From positions 47,823 through 111,822 of the forward strand of contig DKUE01000039.1 of assembly GCA_002490525.1 (NCBI GenBank): a stretch of DNA of 64,000 nucleotides, written 5' to 3'. The stretch's first letter is position 1. Each line of letters starts with the position of its first letter. The notes beneath the pieces are model-generated. The model made no database searches, was not told the origin of the DNA, and worked only from the letters and a program-made list of their open reading frames with translations. Of this stretch, positions 1 through 7,304 are shown piece after piece. The position numbers and the translations under genes are program-made. Source of the DNA: Ruminococcaceae bacterium UBA7212. Lineage in GTDB: Bacteria; Bacillota; Clostridia; Oscillospirales; Acutalibacteraceae.

Positions 1-997
1 CATTCTCTTCATCACCGGGAATATTAATCATTTCAATACGGAGATCCGCCTTAATCATCGGTGCAAACGACATAATCTCCGAGAACGAAAGCGAAGTTTC
101 GCACAGCGACATACCTGTCTTTAAAAGCTCCCCGTATTTTGAGGGGCTGACCTTGCGCGCCTGCACCAGCAATGCCTCCAAAACGCGCTTCTGGCGGTTC
201 GAGCGCTCCACATCGGAATCGATTTTGCGAAGTCTTGCATATACAACCGCCTGCTCACCTGTTAGATGTACATGCCCTGACTGCTCCAAATAAGGGAAAT
301 TCGGATTTTCATCGTCGCCGATATCATTGAGGTGCACACGCTCTCTTTCCGTCACATCCAAATCCACGCCGCCCAACATATCAATGGCTTGGCCGAGCTT
401 GGCAAAGTTAACCGTCACATAGTCGGTAATATTCATATTAAAATTTTGATTCAGCGTTTTCACAGCAAGCTGCGCACCGCCGAAAGCATAAGCATGACAG
501 ATTTTTTGGTCCTTATGCCCGTCAATCGACACATAGCTGTCTCTGAGAATCGAAGAAAGCTTTACGGTATTGTTCTTTCTGTCTATACTGACAATAATGA
601 TGGAATCACTGCGTCCGGAAAACGAGTTTTCATCACGCGTATCCAGACCGAACAGGGCAACATTAAAAATATCCGTATCGCCGTATTTGTCGACAATCTC
701 GGTAGAAATACCCAATTCGCCCTCATCAATTTTATTATGAAAACCGCTGTAAATCCCGTAAACAACACCAAACGCCGCGAGGCACAGCACCAGCAACACA
801 ATAACCGCATACACAATGCCGCGTTGCCACTTTTTCAAAGCAAACCATTTTTTGCCGAATTTACTGTTGCGGAATTTGCTGTTTTGCTGTTTTTCTGCTT
901 TTATTTTTTCTTTTTGCAGTTTCTTTTCGACTTTTTCATCTATTTTTTTATCTAAACGGATTTCACGTTCTTCCGAACGCGTTCTTTCTCTCTTCAT
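1..997 (-). CDS. LytR-CpsA-Psr (LCP) family cell-wall ligase, 3' end outside window
   Basis: LCP enzymes transfer undecaprenyl-linked polymers such as teichoic acids or capsule onto peptidoglycan on the outer face of the membrane. The visible 332 residues have a lysine/glutamate-rich cytoplasmic tail (1-58), one membrane segment (about 61-83) and then the LCP core. Conserved parts of the core are GLDTRD (117-122), GRSDS (128-132), LRDSYV (151-156) and YARLRK further on; these arginines and aspartates bind the pyrophosphate lipid. The start is ATG with TGAGGTG seven bases upstream. A perfect promoter stands about 75 bases upstream, so the gene is probably transcribed alone. The C-terminal end lies beyond the left edge. 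The family is clear; the polymer substrate cannot be told. Confidence 0.9.
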   Translation of the reverse strand, partial: MKRERTRSEEREIRLDKKIDEKVEKKLQKEKIKAEKQQNSKFRNSKFGKKWFALKKWQRGIVYAVIVLLVLCLAAFGVVYGIYSGFHNKIDEGELGISTEIVDKYGDTDIFNVALFGLDTRDENSFSGRSDSIIIVSIDRKNNTVKLSSILRDSYVSIDGHKDQKICHAYAFGGAQLAVKTLNQNFNMNITDYVTVNFAKLGQAIDMLGGVDLDVTERERVHLNDIGDDENPNFPYLEQSGHVHLTGEQAVVYARLRKIDSDVERSNRQKRVLEALLVQARKVSPSKYGELLKTGMSLCETSLSFSEIMSFAPMIKADLRIEMINIPGDEEN

Positions 998-1072
998 AAA
1001 ACACCTCAATATGTATTGTCTTGTTCCGAACAGAACAAATTATGCACACAATATCCGTATATAACTTTGTTG

Positions 1073-1101
1073 ATTATACAACCAAAGTCGAATACTGTCA
1101 A
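1073..1101 (-). promoter_or_regulatory. Sigma-A promoter of the LCP gene
   Basis: On the minus strand TTGACA (1096-1101) and TATAAT (1073-1078) are separated by 17 bases. Both hexamers match the consensus exactly. The start codon at 997 lies about 75 bases downstream. The leader holds a short palindrome (TGTTC-C-GAACA, near 1023-1033) that could be an operator. Confidence 0.8.
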
Positions 1102-1135
1102 TTCAAGGTGCCCATTCTTCACAAAATTGTCACAA

Positions 1136-1172
1136 ATAAAAACCTGTTCGGAACACAGACATTCCGAACAGG
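1136..1172 (-). terminator. Rho-independent terminator after the ireB pair
   Basis: CCTGTTCGGA pairs with TCCGAACAGG (1143-1172) around a nine-base loop and is followed on the minus strand by TTTTTAT. It stands about 25 bases after the stop of the 97-residue gene, so it ends the ireB transcript. Confidence 0.75.
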
Positions 1173-1195
1173 CAATGTACATATAAAATTTAAAA

Positions 1196-1489
1196 TCAGC
1201 CGCGCAACGCACGCTCCAGCCAAATTTCGGCAATATCCATTGCGGCAAAAAGCCCTTTCTTTTCGCTGGTCTTTACAATGCGTTCCTTTGCGCTCGCATC
1301 AGGGTCGGTCTTTAAAAGCTGTACGGTTACCTTTGACGCCAAATCCAAACCCTCGAATTCTTTTTTAGACGTAATCCGCATCATAATCACGTAATCATCG
1401 GACATACTGCCGTAATAAATAGTATCGCCGTTACGCACCAGCGGCTTACCCTTATAGGTCAAAAAATCGTTTTTTACTTTTTCAGCCAT
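1196..1489 (-). CDS. Conserved small protein of unknown function next to ireB
   Basis: A 97-residue acidic/basic soluble protein without signal peptide, membrane segment or cysteine. It carries the phrases GDTIYYG and DDYVIMMRI and ends in a helix (AAMDIAEIWLERAL). The AAGGAG ribosome site five bases before the ATG is excellent, and the gene follows ireB by 15 bases, so both are on one transcript that ends at the hairpin at 1136-1172. I do not recognise the family. The usual partners after ireB in Firmicutes are a RuvX-type resolvase and a DUF1292 protein. This sequence resembles neither, so the neighbourhood is altered here. Confidence 0.75.
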   Translation of the reverse strand: MAEKVKNDFLTYKGKPLVRNGDTIYYGSMSDDYVIMMRITSKKEFEGLDLASKVTVQLLKTDPDASAKERIVKTSEKKGLFAAMDIAEIWLERALRG

Positions 1490-1504
1490 ACTGTCTCCTT
1501 CTCC

Positions 1505-1771
1505 TCATTTCTCATCCGCGCCGAGATGCAAATAATTTTCCACCAATGCTTGCAAAAGCTCATCACGGTCCAACCGACGAATCAGACTGCGGGCATTGTT
1601 ATGTGTTGTAATATAAGTCGGGTCTTCGGACAAAATATAACCGACAATCTGACTGATAGGGTTATAGCCTTTTTCCCGAAGCGCGTTGTAAACCGTGAGA
1701 ATCGTCTGACGCATGACTTCCTCATGTTCATCCTTAATTGAGAACTGAATGGTTTTATTCGGGTCTAACAT
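1505..1771 (-). CDS. ireB: IreB family regulatory phosphoprotein (UPF0297)
   Basis: IreB/ReoM is a small substrate of the PASTA kinase IreK/PrkA. In Enterococcus and Listeria it links kinase state to cell-wall synthesis and cephalosporin tolerance. The 88 residues show the family core: NKTIQFSI near the start, then GYNPISQIVGYILSEDPTYIT and NARSLIRRLDRDELL. The threonine near the N-terminus is in the region phosphorylated in homologues. A GTG lies nine bases further upstream, but the GGAGG motif is correctly spaced only for the ATG at 1771. The length matches the family. It heads a two-gene operon under the promoter at 1809-1837. Confidence 0.93.
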   Translation of the reverse strand: MLDPNKTIQFSIKDEHEEVMRQTILTVYNALREKGYNPISQIVGYILSEDPTYITTHNNARSLIRRLDRDELLQALVENYLHLGADEK

Positions 1772-1808
1772 GGCAGACACCTCCGGTTTTTGTAAAAATC
1801 TAAAGTAT

Positions 1809-1837
1809 ATTATATACTAACCCGATATAAAATACAA
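1809..1837 (-). promoter_or_regulatory. Sigma-A promoter of ireB
   Basis: Minus-strand TTGTAT (1832-1837), 17 bases, then TATAAT (1809-1814). It lies about 40 bases upstream of the ireB start codon in an AT-rich stretch. Confidence 0.7.
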
Positions 1838-1863
1838 TCATTTTATAAAAAATTTTTAATCGG

Positions 1864-2556
1864 TCAGCTTAAGGGTTCGTTTCTGTAGTCCTCGACCACC
1901 TGACCGTCCTGAATGCGAATCACGCGCTTGGCTTCTTCGGCAATGCCGTTGTCATGCGTGATGAGAATAACGGTTCTGCCCTCATTGTTTAATTCATGCA
2001 GAATTTTCATAACATCTTTTCCTGAACGGCTGTCCAAATTGCCTGTCGGCTCATCCGCCAAAATAATCGGCGGACGTGCGGCGACAGCACGTGCGATGGC
2101 TACGCGCTGTTGTTGACCGCCGGACATCTGCTTCGGCAAATGGTCAATTCTGTGCCCGAGTCCCACACGTTCGAGTGCTTCTAAAGACAGCTTATGCCGT
2201 TCTTCCTTCGGCATACCGCGGTAAGCCAGCGGCAATTCCACATTGCCCTGCGCGGTCAGGCTGGAAATTAAGTTGAATCCCTGAAAAATAAATCCGATTT
2301 GCTTGTTGCGGATTTCCGAAAGCTGGTCATCGGTCATATGCGCCACATCCTCGCCGTCGAGATAATACTCGCCGCTTGTCGGCACATCCAAAAGCCCGAG
2401 CATATTCATCAGCGTGGACTTACCCGACCCCGACTGTCCGATAATCGCAATAAAATCCCCGCGCTCCATTTGAAGCGTTACGCCGTCCAGTGCACGCACT
2501 TCATTTTCACCGGGATTGTAAATTTTATAAAGGTCCTTCACTTCAATTAAACTCAT
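1864..2556 (-). CDS. MacB/LolD-type ABC transporter ATPase, orphan
   Basis: Cytoplasmic ATPase of the family that drives FtsX-type mechanotransmission permeases (lipoprotein release, peptide efflux or bacitracin-type resistance). All motifs are intact in 230 residues: Walker A GQSGSGKST (40-48), Q-loop glutamine 92, signature MSGGQQ (144-149), Walker B IILADE (164-169) and H-loop His201. A GTG nine bases upstream is possible, but AAGGCGG is spaced for the ATG at 2556. No permease gene is adjacent: the upstream neighbour is spoVAC on the other strand and the downstream one is ireB. A fragment of an FtsX permease at 4717-4950 may be a relic of a partner. Confidence 0.9.
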   Translation of the reverse strand: MSLIEVKDLYKIYNPGENEVRALDGVTLQMERGDFIAIIGQSGSGKSTLMNMLGLLDVPTSGEYYLDGEDVAHMTDDQLSEIRNKQIGFIFQGFNLISSLTAQGNVELPLAYRGMPKEERHKLSLEALERVGLGHRIDHLPKQMSGGQQQRVAIARAVAARPPIILADEPTGNLDSRSGKDVMKILHELNNEGRTVILITHDNGIAEEAKRVIRIQDGQVVEDYRNEPLS

Positions 2557-2619
2557 ATGATGCACCGCCTTTAGAATAATGGTACAGTATCATACACTTT
2601 TTTTCAATGTATAAATTGT

Positions 2620-2648
2620 GAATTTTTCCGCAAAAAACGGCTATTCTA
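2620..2648 (+). promoter_or_regulatory. Possible forespore (sigma-G/F type) promoter of spoVAC
   Basis: GAATT (2620-2624), 17 bases, then TATTCTA (2642-2648). This is close to the sigma-G pattern gnATR - cAtnnTA, with one mismatch in each box. It lies 40 bases before the spoVAC start, and spoVA operons are known to be sigma-G dependent. No sigma-A pair is evident here. Confidence 0.4.
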
Positions 2649-2687
2649 ACAAAGACAAGAATTTGGATATAAAGGGGTTGACGAAAT

Positions 2688-3131
2688 ATGTCTACAACCG
2701 GTAAAGAATATAATGAAATGACGAAAAAAGCGTCGCCGCCGTCGCCGAAGGTGATGGACATTCTCAAAGCCTTTCTTATCGGCGGACTCATCTGCGCGTT
2801 CGGACAGGCTTTAAACGCGCTCTACACCATGGCGCATCTCTCCGAAACAGAGGTCAAGGCTGCAGTCCCTGTCACGCTGATTGTGCTGACAGCCATTCTC
2901 ACGGGAATCGGCGTATTTGATAAAATTGCCAAACATGCGGGCGCGGGTACCATTGTACCGATTACGGGCTTTGCCAATTCCATTGTGTCCCCCGCCATGG
3001 AATTTCAGGCGGAAGGACGAATTCTCGGCACAGGTGCAAAGCTTTTCACAATTGCAGGTCCTGTAATCGCCTACGGATGTTCCGCCGCCGTAGTTTACGG
3101 ACTGATTATTTATATTTTCGGACTGTATTAA
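2688..3131 (+). CDS. spoVAC: Stage V sporulation protein AC
   Basis: SpoVAC is an integral inner-membrane protein of the forespore and a core part of the SpoVA channel, which takes up dipicolinic acid during sporulation and releases it in germination. The 147 residues hold about four membrane segments (roughly 23-45, 58-77, 85-110, 120-145) and the family phrases FLIGGLICAFGQ, GIGVFDKIAKHAGAGTIVPITGFANSIVSPAMEF and EGRILGTG. The length fits the family. The start is the ATG ten bases after a GGGG motif. spoVAD follows after 14 bases, so both are cotranscribed, probably in the forespore. Confidence 0.95.
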   Translation: MSTTGKEYNEMTKKASPPSPKVMDILKAFLIGGLICAFGQALNALYTMAHLSETEVKAAVPVTLIVLTAILTGIGVFDKIAKHAGAGTIVPITGFANSIVSPAMEFQAEGRILGTGAKLFTIAGPVIAYGCSAAVVYGLIIYIFGLY

Positions 3132-3145
3132 GGGGGAGCAAACGT

Positions 3146-4174
3146 ATGGCAATTCGGCAAGGCAGATACACATTAAACCTGACCACACGCCCGTCCATTC
3201 TCGGCAATGCGGCAGTCGTCGGGAAAACAGAGGGAGAGGGACCGCTTTCTGCGGAATTCGACCACATTTATACGGATGATACGCTCGGTGAAATTTCATT
3301 TGAAAAAGCAGAAAGCACCTTACAGCGTGAAGCGATTATCCGTGCGCTGGACAAGGCAGGCAAAACACCTGCAGATATCGACTACATTCTTGCAGGCGAT
3401 TTGCTCAACCAATGTATCGGCACATCATTCGGCATTCGTGAATTGGGTATACCGTTTTTAGGGCTTTACGGTGCATGCTCAACAATGGCGCTCTCGCTGG
3501 GGCTTGCCAGCGTGCTGGTCGATGCAAAGGCGGCGAATTTCGCGGTTGCCTCTACATCCTCGCACTTTGCTTCGGCAGAACGACAGTTCCGACAGCCCCT
3601 GGAGTACGGCGGACAACGCCCGCCCACAGCACAGCGCACTGCTACAGCGGCAGGGGCTTCCGTTGTGGGCTGCAGCGACCCGAATAAACCATGCGTAGAA
3701 GCAGTCACATTCGGAAAAATTATGGACCTCGGCATTAAAGACGCAAATAATATGGGGGCGGCTATGGCGCCCGCCGCCGCCGATACCATCGCAAACTTTT
3801 TCACAGATACCGCAACTTCACCTGCGGATTACGATTTGATTCTGACAGGCGATTTGGGTATTGTCGGTTCTCAGCTTTTAAAAGAGCTTTTACAAAAAGA
3901 CCACAATATCGATATCAGCCGCAATCACACGGACTGCGGATTACTGATATACGATATTGAGGGACAGGACGTGCATGCCGGCGGTTCGGGCTGCGGCTGT
4001 GCGGGGTCGGTGTTTAATTCTTATATCCTGCGCCGCATTTGCGAAGGCGACCTCAAAAATGTTTTGTTGGTTGCCACAGGCGCCCTAATGTCGCCCACCT
4101 CAACCTTACAGGGCGAAAGCATTCCGTCCGTTGCCCACGCAGTACTGGTCTCCAAGCCGCAGAATGTTTCATAA
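3146..4174 (+). CDS. spoVAD: Stage V sporulation protein AD
   Basis: SpoVAD is a thiolase-fold protein of the SpoVA complex that binds dipicolinic acid on the forespore membrane. The 342 residues show LTTRPSILGNAAVVGKTEGEGPL near the start, the thiolase-like GLYGACSTMALSL, the SSHFASAERQFRQPLEYGGQRPPTAQ block and the C-terminal GGSGCGCAGS. An open frame extends 69 bases upstream, but GGGGGAG lies just before the ATG at 3146, which also gives the family's usual N-terminus. It follows spoVAC directly. No spoVAE gene, the normal next gene, is found after it. Confidence 0.95.
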   Translation: MAIRQGRYTLNLTTRPSILGNAAVVGKTEGEGPLSAEFDHIYTDDTLGEISFEKAESTLQREAIIRALDKAGKTPADIDYILAGDLLNQCIGTSFGIRELGIPFLGLYGACSTMALSLGLASVLVDAKAANFAVASTSSHFASAERQFRQPLEYGGQRPPTAQRTATAAGASVVGCSDPNKPCVEAVTFGKIMDLGIKDANNMGAAMAPAAADTIANFFTDTATSPADYDLILTGDLGIVGSQLLKELLQKDHNIDISRNHTDCGLLIYDIEGQDVHAGGSGCGCAGSVFNSYILRRICEGDLKNVLLVATGALMSPTSTLQGESIPSVAHAVLVSKPQNVS

Positions 4175-4204
4175 GGATAAGCATAAAGGGGTAAAAGAAA
4201 GAAT

Positions 4205-4375
4205 ATGGATGTATTATTTCGGGATATGCGCATTATCAGCATCGGCGCAAAGCTGATTAAAGGACTGTATTTGCTCAAAACGGTATTGACAGTTGGGATA
4301 ATAGTCTTTTCCGCTTTAGAGCTGTGCACAGCGGTGCGCGAAAAAAAAGAAGCGATACCGCAAATTGCGCAGTGA
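4205..4375 (+). CDS. Possible small membrane protein after spoVAD
   Basis: A 56-residue open frame whose middle (about residues 20-45) is a single hydrophobic segment, LYLLKTVLTVGIIVFSALEL, flanked by charged ends. An AAAGGGG motif stands about 14 bases before the ATG, which is rather far. It occupies the place where spoVAE normally sits but shows no SpoVAE features (no second GAGATVP-type block, and only one membrane segment). I do not recognise it. It may be a real small protein of the spoVA transcript or chance coding. Confidence 0.35.
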   Translation: MDVLFRDMRIISIGAKLIKGLYLLKTVLTVGIIVFSALELCTAVREKKEAIPQIAQ

Positions 4376-4433
4376 CAGAAACACCCCGCACCTGTTCCCG
4401 TGATGTTCTTAACGGAGAATTGGTGGGAGGTAT

Positions 4434-4471
4434 GTAACCGGAAGGTGTAAAAGCCTTCCGGTTACTGCTTT
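4434..4471 (+). terminator. Strong hairpin, candidate end of the spoVA transcript
   Basis: GTAACCGGAAGG (4434-4445) pairs perfectly with CCTTCCGGTTAC (4454-4465) around an eight-base loop, followed on the plus strand by TGCTTTTT. A second small palindrome, CTGCTTTTTAAGCAG, overlaps the stop codon of the recombinase remnant. The hairpin may be an original part of the mobile element's end rather than a host terminator. Confidence 0.5.
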
Positions 4472-4717
4472 TTAAGCAGTTTTTGCTGTGGGTTGTGCGA
4501 GGACTTCGATGGCAGGTATACCGTTTTGTTCCGGTAGTTGAAACGCATAGTGGATAATGATTGGGTTTCCACAAGTTCGAGAATACTTTTCCGGTTTCTC
4601 ATATACTTCAATTCTGCGGATAAATACCCGTAGCAGTTCAGGAGTCAGCTTGGGCATCTCAATATAGAATTTTGCCTTGTCCATAAATTCTTGAATGCAT
4701 TTTTCCCGCATATCCAT
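4472..4717 (-). pseudogene. C-terminal remnant of a large serine recombinase (DUF4368-type tail)
   Basis: The minus-strand frame ending at 4472 encodes about 80 residues. LTPELLRVFIRRIEVYEKPE, followed by the IIIHYAFQL strand, is the typical tail of TnpX/resolvase-like large serine recombinases (family with DUF4368). In intact proteins this tail has the pattern ELTPxILxxFIxKIxVxE...IxIxYxFIG. The catalytic resolvase domain and the recombinase domain are missing. The homology stops at about 4717, exactly where a plus-strand permease fragment begins. It is therefore a decayed end of an integrative element, not a working gene. Confidence 0.65.
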
Positions 4718-4950
4718 TTTTAGTTTTTGCCGTCGCAGGCGTAACACTGACCGTCGGTACACCGTGCGGTTATCTGCTCAGCATTATGCTGTACCGTACA
4801 GGCGCATTCTATATGGCATTTCGCTTCCCGACGGGCTTTGCACTTGCCTATACAGGCGTACTGACCGTGATACCGATTCTGATTTCTGTGCTTTCTATGC
4901 ACGGTTTTTCAAAAGAATCACTGACAGAACGGTTAAAGGGCGCAGAATAA
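4717..4950 (+). pseudogene. C-terminal remnant of an FtsX-type ABC permease
   Basis: In the plus-strand frame that stops at 4950, about 77 residues read as the last two membrane helices of an FtsX/MacB-type permease. AGVTLTVGTPCGYLLSIMLY is followed by GFALAYTGVLTVIPILISVL and the family's closing pattern SKESLTERLKGAE (compare RKENLxERLR in intact members). There is no start codon or ribosome site, and the rest of the gene is absent. It abuts the recombinase remnant at about 4717. The pair records a deletion or insertion that destroyed a transporter gene. Its ATPase might be the orphan at 1864-2556. Confidence 0.6.
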
Positions 4951-4966
4951 CAAATACCGGGTATAT

Positions 4967-5003
4967 AAAAGCCCTTCGAAACATGAAACTCCGAAGGGCT
5001 TTT
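4967..5003. terminator. Bidirectional terminator between permease remnant and proC
   Basis: AAAAGCCCTTCG (4967-4978) pairs with CGAAGGGCTTTT (4992-5003). It has A/T runs on both sides, so it works in either direction. It ends proC on the minus strand. Confidence 0.8.
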
Positions 5004-5023
5004 AAAGTATCTATGGTATTGTC

Positions 5024-5821
5024 TTACAGCCGTTTATCCTTATCCAGTGCAGCTTCCACTGCGCGAGTAACGGCGGCGTCCAAGCCATCCGCCTGCAAAG
5101 AGGATACGCCCTCAATGGTAGTACCGCCGGGAGAACAGACACGGTCCACCAGTTCCCACGGGTGCGTACCGCTTTCCAAAATCTGTTTCGCGCTGCCGTA
5201 AACGGTCTGCGCGGCAATTTGCAGGGCTTCCGCCTTCTGCATACCGTTTTTTACACCTGCGCGCGCCAATGCGTCAATGAACATATAGCTGTATGCAGGC
5301 GCACAGCCTGCCAAAACGCCGAACAGCGGGAAAGCACTCTCCGAAAGACACATCACCTTACCGAATGCCCCGCAAAGCTTTTCGGTCAATGCTTTTTGTA
5401 CTTCCGTTACACGGGCATTAAAGCAATAGGCAGTCATCGCCTCGCCAACCGTGGCATTGATATTCGGCATGACGCGCACCACCGCCGCCGAATACGGCAA
5501 CAGATTCTCAATAAATTCTATGGTTTTCCCTGCAGCAATGGAAATCACCAACGGGTCTTTCTCTTGCAAAGCGGTACCGATGGACGGCAGAAGCGTCGAA
5601 AACACATTGGGTTTCACTGCCAGCACCACCGCGTCGGACAGCGCAATCAATTCCGCAGGCGTTCCCGCAGTCAAAATCCCCAATTTTTCTTTTAATGCCT
5701 CTGCCTTTTGCAAGTTCACATCATAGGCGCAAATGTCCGCCGCCCGGAAGGTATCCGAACGCACCGCGCCCTCGATAATCGCGGACGCCATATTGCCCGC
5801 GCCGATAAAGCCGATTTTCAC
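5024..5821 (-). CDS. proC: Pyrroline-5-carboxylate reductase
   Basis: ProC reduces 1-pyrroline-5-carboxylate to L-proline with NAD(P)H, the last step of proline synthesis in the cytoplasm. The 265 residues begin with the Rossmann motif GFIGAGNMA (4-12). They continue with VLAVKPNVF, VRVMPNINATVGEA, the CAPAYSYMFIDALA dimer helix and the C-terminal SPGGTT near 226-231, all typical of the family. The start is a GTG nine bases after GGAAAGGA; the nearby ATG is out of frame. mscL lies 65 bases upstream in the same direction, with a hairpin between them. Confidence 0.95.
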   Translation of the reverse strand: MKIGFIGAGNMASAIIEGAVRSDTFRAADICAYDVNLQKAEALKEKLGILTAGTPAELIALSDAVVLAVKPNVFSTLLPSIGTALQEKDPLVISIAAGKTIEFIENLLPYSAAVVRVMPNINATVGEAMTAYCFNARVTEVQKALTEKLCGAFGKVMCLSESAFPLFGVLAGCAPAYSYMFIDALARAGVKNGMQKAEALQIAAQTVYGSAKQILESGTHPWELVDRVCSPGGTTIEGVSSLQADGLDAAVTRAVEAALDKDKRL

Positions 5822-5848
5822 AAAAACATATCCTTTCCGAATAAATTC

Positions 5849-5872
5849 TGCGCACGCTAAAACAAGCGTGCG
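5849..5872 (-). terminator. Hairpin between mscL and proC
   Basis: GCGCACGCT pairs with AGCGTGCGC around a six-base loop. The minus-strand tail (AGAATTTATT) has only a weak T run, so the hairpin may reduce rather than stop readthrough from mscL into proC. Confidence 0.45.
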
Positions 5873-5886
5873 CAAAATACAGTTTC

Positions 5887-6354
5887 TTATTCTACGTCCG
5901 AAGTGCAGTGCGGACATTTGGTTGCCGCAATATCGATTTCCGATTTGCAGTACGGGCATACTTTGGTTGTCGGCACGGCAGGCTCTTCAGGCTTTTCCTT
6001 CTTCAGCTTGTCAGACACCGTGTTAATGATTTTAATAAACACAAAAATCACAAACGCCATGATCAGGAAATCCAGTGCTGTACCGATAAATGTACCGTAG
6101 TTGAGGGTAGCCACCCCAGCCGCTTTTGCATCCGCCGCCGTGGCAAACTCCCCTTCGCCGAGCACCAGAAACCAGTTGTTGAAATCCACCCCGCCCGTGA
6201 TTAAACTAATCAACGGCATCACAATGTCGTTCACCAGTGAATTGACGATTTTCTGAAATGCGCCGCCGATAATTACACCGACTGCAAGGTCAATCACGTT
6301 GCCGCGCATGATGAATTTTTTAAATTCTGCAATAAATCCTTTTCCTTTTGCCAT
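5887..6354 (-). CDS. mscL: Large-conductance mechanosensitive channel with C-terminal zinc ribbon
   Basis: MscL is a homopentameric membrane channel that opens under tension to release solutes on hypo-osmotic shock. Residues 1-120 are classic: FKKFIMRGNVIDLAVGVIIGGAF, with TM1 at about 20-42 and TM2 at about 88-112. Unusually, after the cytoplasmic helix the protein continues with a zinc-ribbon-like CPYC (133-136) and CPHC (147-150), giving 155 residues where plain MscL has about 130-150. The start is the ATG at 6354, preceded by GGGTGAG. Its own promoter overlaps the end of the upstream radical SAM gene. Confidence 0.95.
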   Translation of the reverse strand: MAKGKGFIAEFKKFIMRGNVIDLAVGVIIGGAFQKIVNSLVNDIVMPLISLITGGVDFNNWFLVLGEGEFATAADAKAAGVATLNYGTFIGTALDFLIMAFVIFVFIKIINTVSDKLKKEKPEEPAVPTTKVCPYCKSEIDIAATKCPHCTSDVE

Positions 6355-6384
6355 AATTCTCACCCGTTTTCCAAATTTTGAAAT

Positions 6385-6414
6385 ATTGTATCATAGATAT
6401 AAAAAGTTTGTCAA
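6385..6414 (-). promoter_or_regulatory. Sigma-A promoter of mscL
   Basis: Minus-strand TTGACA (6409-6414), 18 bases, TACAAT (6385-6390). The -35 box overlaps the stop codon of the radical SAM gene. It lies 30 bases upstream of the mscL start. Confidence 0.65.
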
Positions 6415-7289
6415 ACCCCTGAAAGGTCAAAATTCGGAATATAGCAGGCATCCGCCGCCGTGCGTTCCTGCATAAAACCGTTGTGAAAGCCCAGCCGCCA
6501 AAATTCGTCAATCACCTTTTGATATTCAGCGGTTGTTAAACGGCGGTTTAATTCCTTTTGCGGATAGGTTCTGCCGCAGGGCGTATACTGGCTCATCAGA
6601 CTGATATAGGTATCCTCGCTGAGATTTTGCCGAATCCACCGAAGAATATTTTTCGAATCCTCTGTCTGCTTCGGCAAAACCAAATGCCGCACAAGAAGCC
6701 CTGACTGCATCATACCGTTTGCATCGAAAACATCTGAAACCTGTGCACGCATTTCCAAAATCGCCTCTTTTACCGCTTCGGGATAGTCCGCCGCTCCGGA
6801 ATAGCTTTTCGCAAGTTCGGCATCAAAATATTTAAAATCAGGCAGATAAATATCCACAAGCCCGCGAAGCATGCGCAGAGATTCCACCGAATCATACCCG
6901 CCGCTGTTATACACTACCGGGATTTTCGGCTTGTATTCGCGCAGTACATCCGCCAAAAACGTTGTAAAGTGCGTGGGGTTTACAAGGTTTATGTTGTGCG
7001 CGCCCTTTGCTTCCAATTCTTGCATAATTTCGATGAAGCGCGCTTTGCTTACAGGCTTGCCGACCGTGCCGCGACTGATTTCGAAATTCTGGCAAAACAC
7101 ACAGCGCAGGGAACAGCCCGAAAAGAAAATTGCACCCGAGCCGTTTTTGCCGCTGATGGGCGGCTCCTCCCAAAAATGCAGTTCAGCACGTGCCAACACA
7201 GGGTTACAGGGCATGCGGCAGACACCTGCAGACGCTGTATTTTCCGTTCTTTCTGTACCGCAACGGCGCGGACAGGCTGTACAAATCAT
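6411..7289 (-). CDS. PflX-like radical SAM protein (COG1313 type)
   Basis: Members of this group resemble pyruvate formate-lyase activating enzyme and use a [4Fe-4S] cluster and S-adenosylmethionine for radical chemistry; their targets are mostly unknown. The 292 residues carry the cluster motif CSLRCVFC (Cys59, 63, 66) after SGAIFFSG. An N-terminal cysteine set, CTACPRRC and CRMPC (3, 6, 10, 24, 28), may hold a second metal site. NSGGYDS and VDIYLPDFKY are further family signatures. AAGGAG lies five bases before the ATG. The GH27 gene is just 15 bases upstream on the same strand, so the two are cotranscribed; I see no functional link. Confidence 0.88.
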   Translation of the reverse strand: MICTACPRRCGTERTENTASAGVCRMPCNPVLARAELHFWEEPPISGKNGSGAIFFSGCSLRCVFCQNFEISRGTVGKPVSKARFIEIMQELEAKGAHNINLVNPTHFTTFLADVLREYKPKIPVVYNSGGYDSVESLRMLRGLVDIYLPDFKYFDAELAKSYSGAADYPEAVKEAILEMRAQVSDVFDANGMMQSGLLVRHLVLPKQTEDSKNILRWIRQNLSEDTYISLMSQYTPCGRTYPQKELNRRLTTAEYQKVIDEFWRLGFHNGFMQERTAADACYIPNFDLSGV

Positions 7290-7304
7290 AGAGACTCCTT
7301 GGAT

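Noticed and set aside
332..955. 207-codon open frame on the plus strand
   Set aside because: It is antisense to the LCP gene. Its Phe-rich end is the complement of the lysine-rich N-terminus of that protein.
4717..4950. FtsX-like fragment considered as a displaced spoVAE
   Set aside because: SpoVAE has GGLICVIGQ and GAGATVP blocks, which are absent. The closing SKESLTERLKGAE fits FtsX permeases instead.
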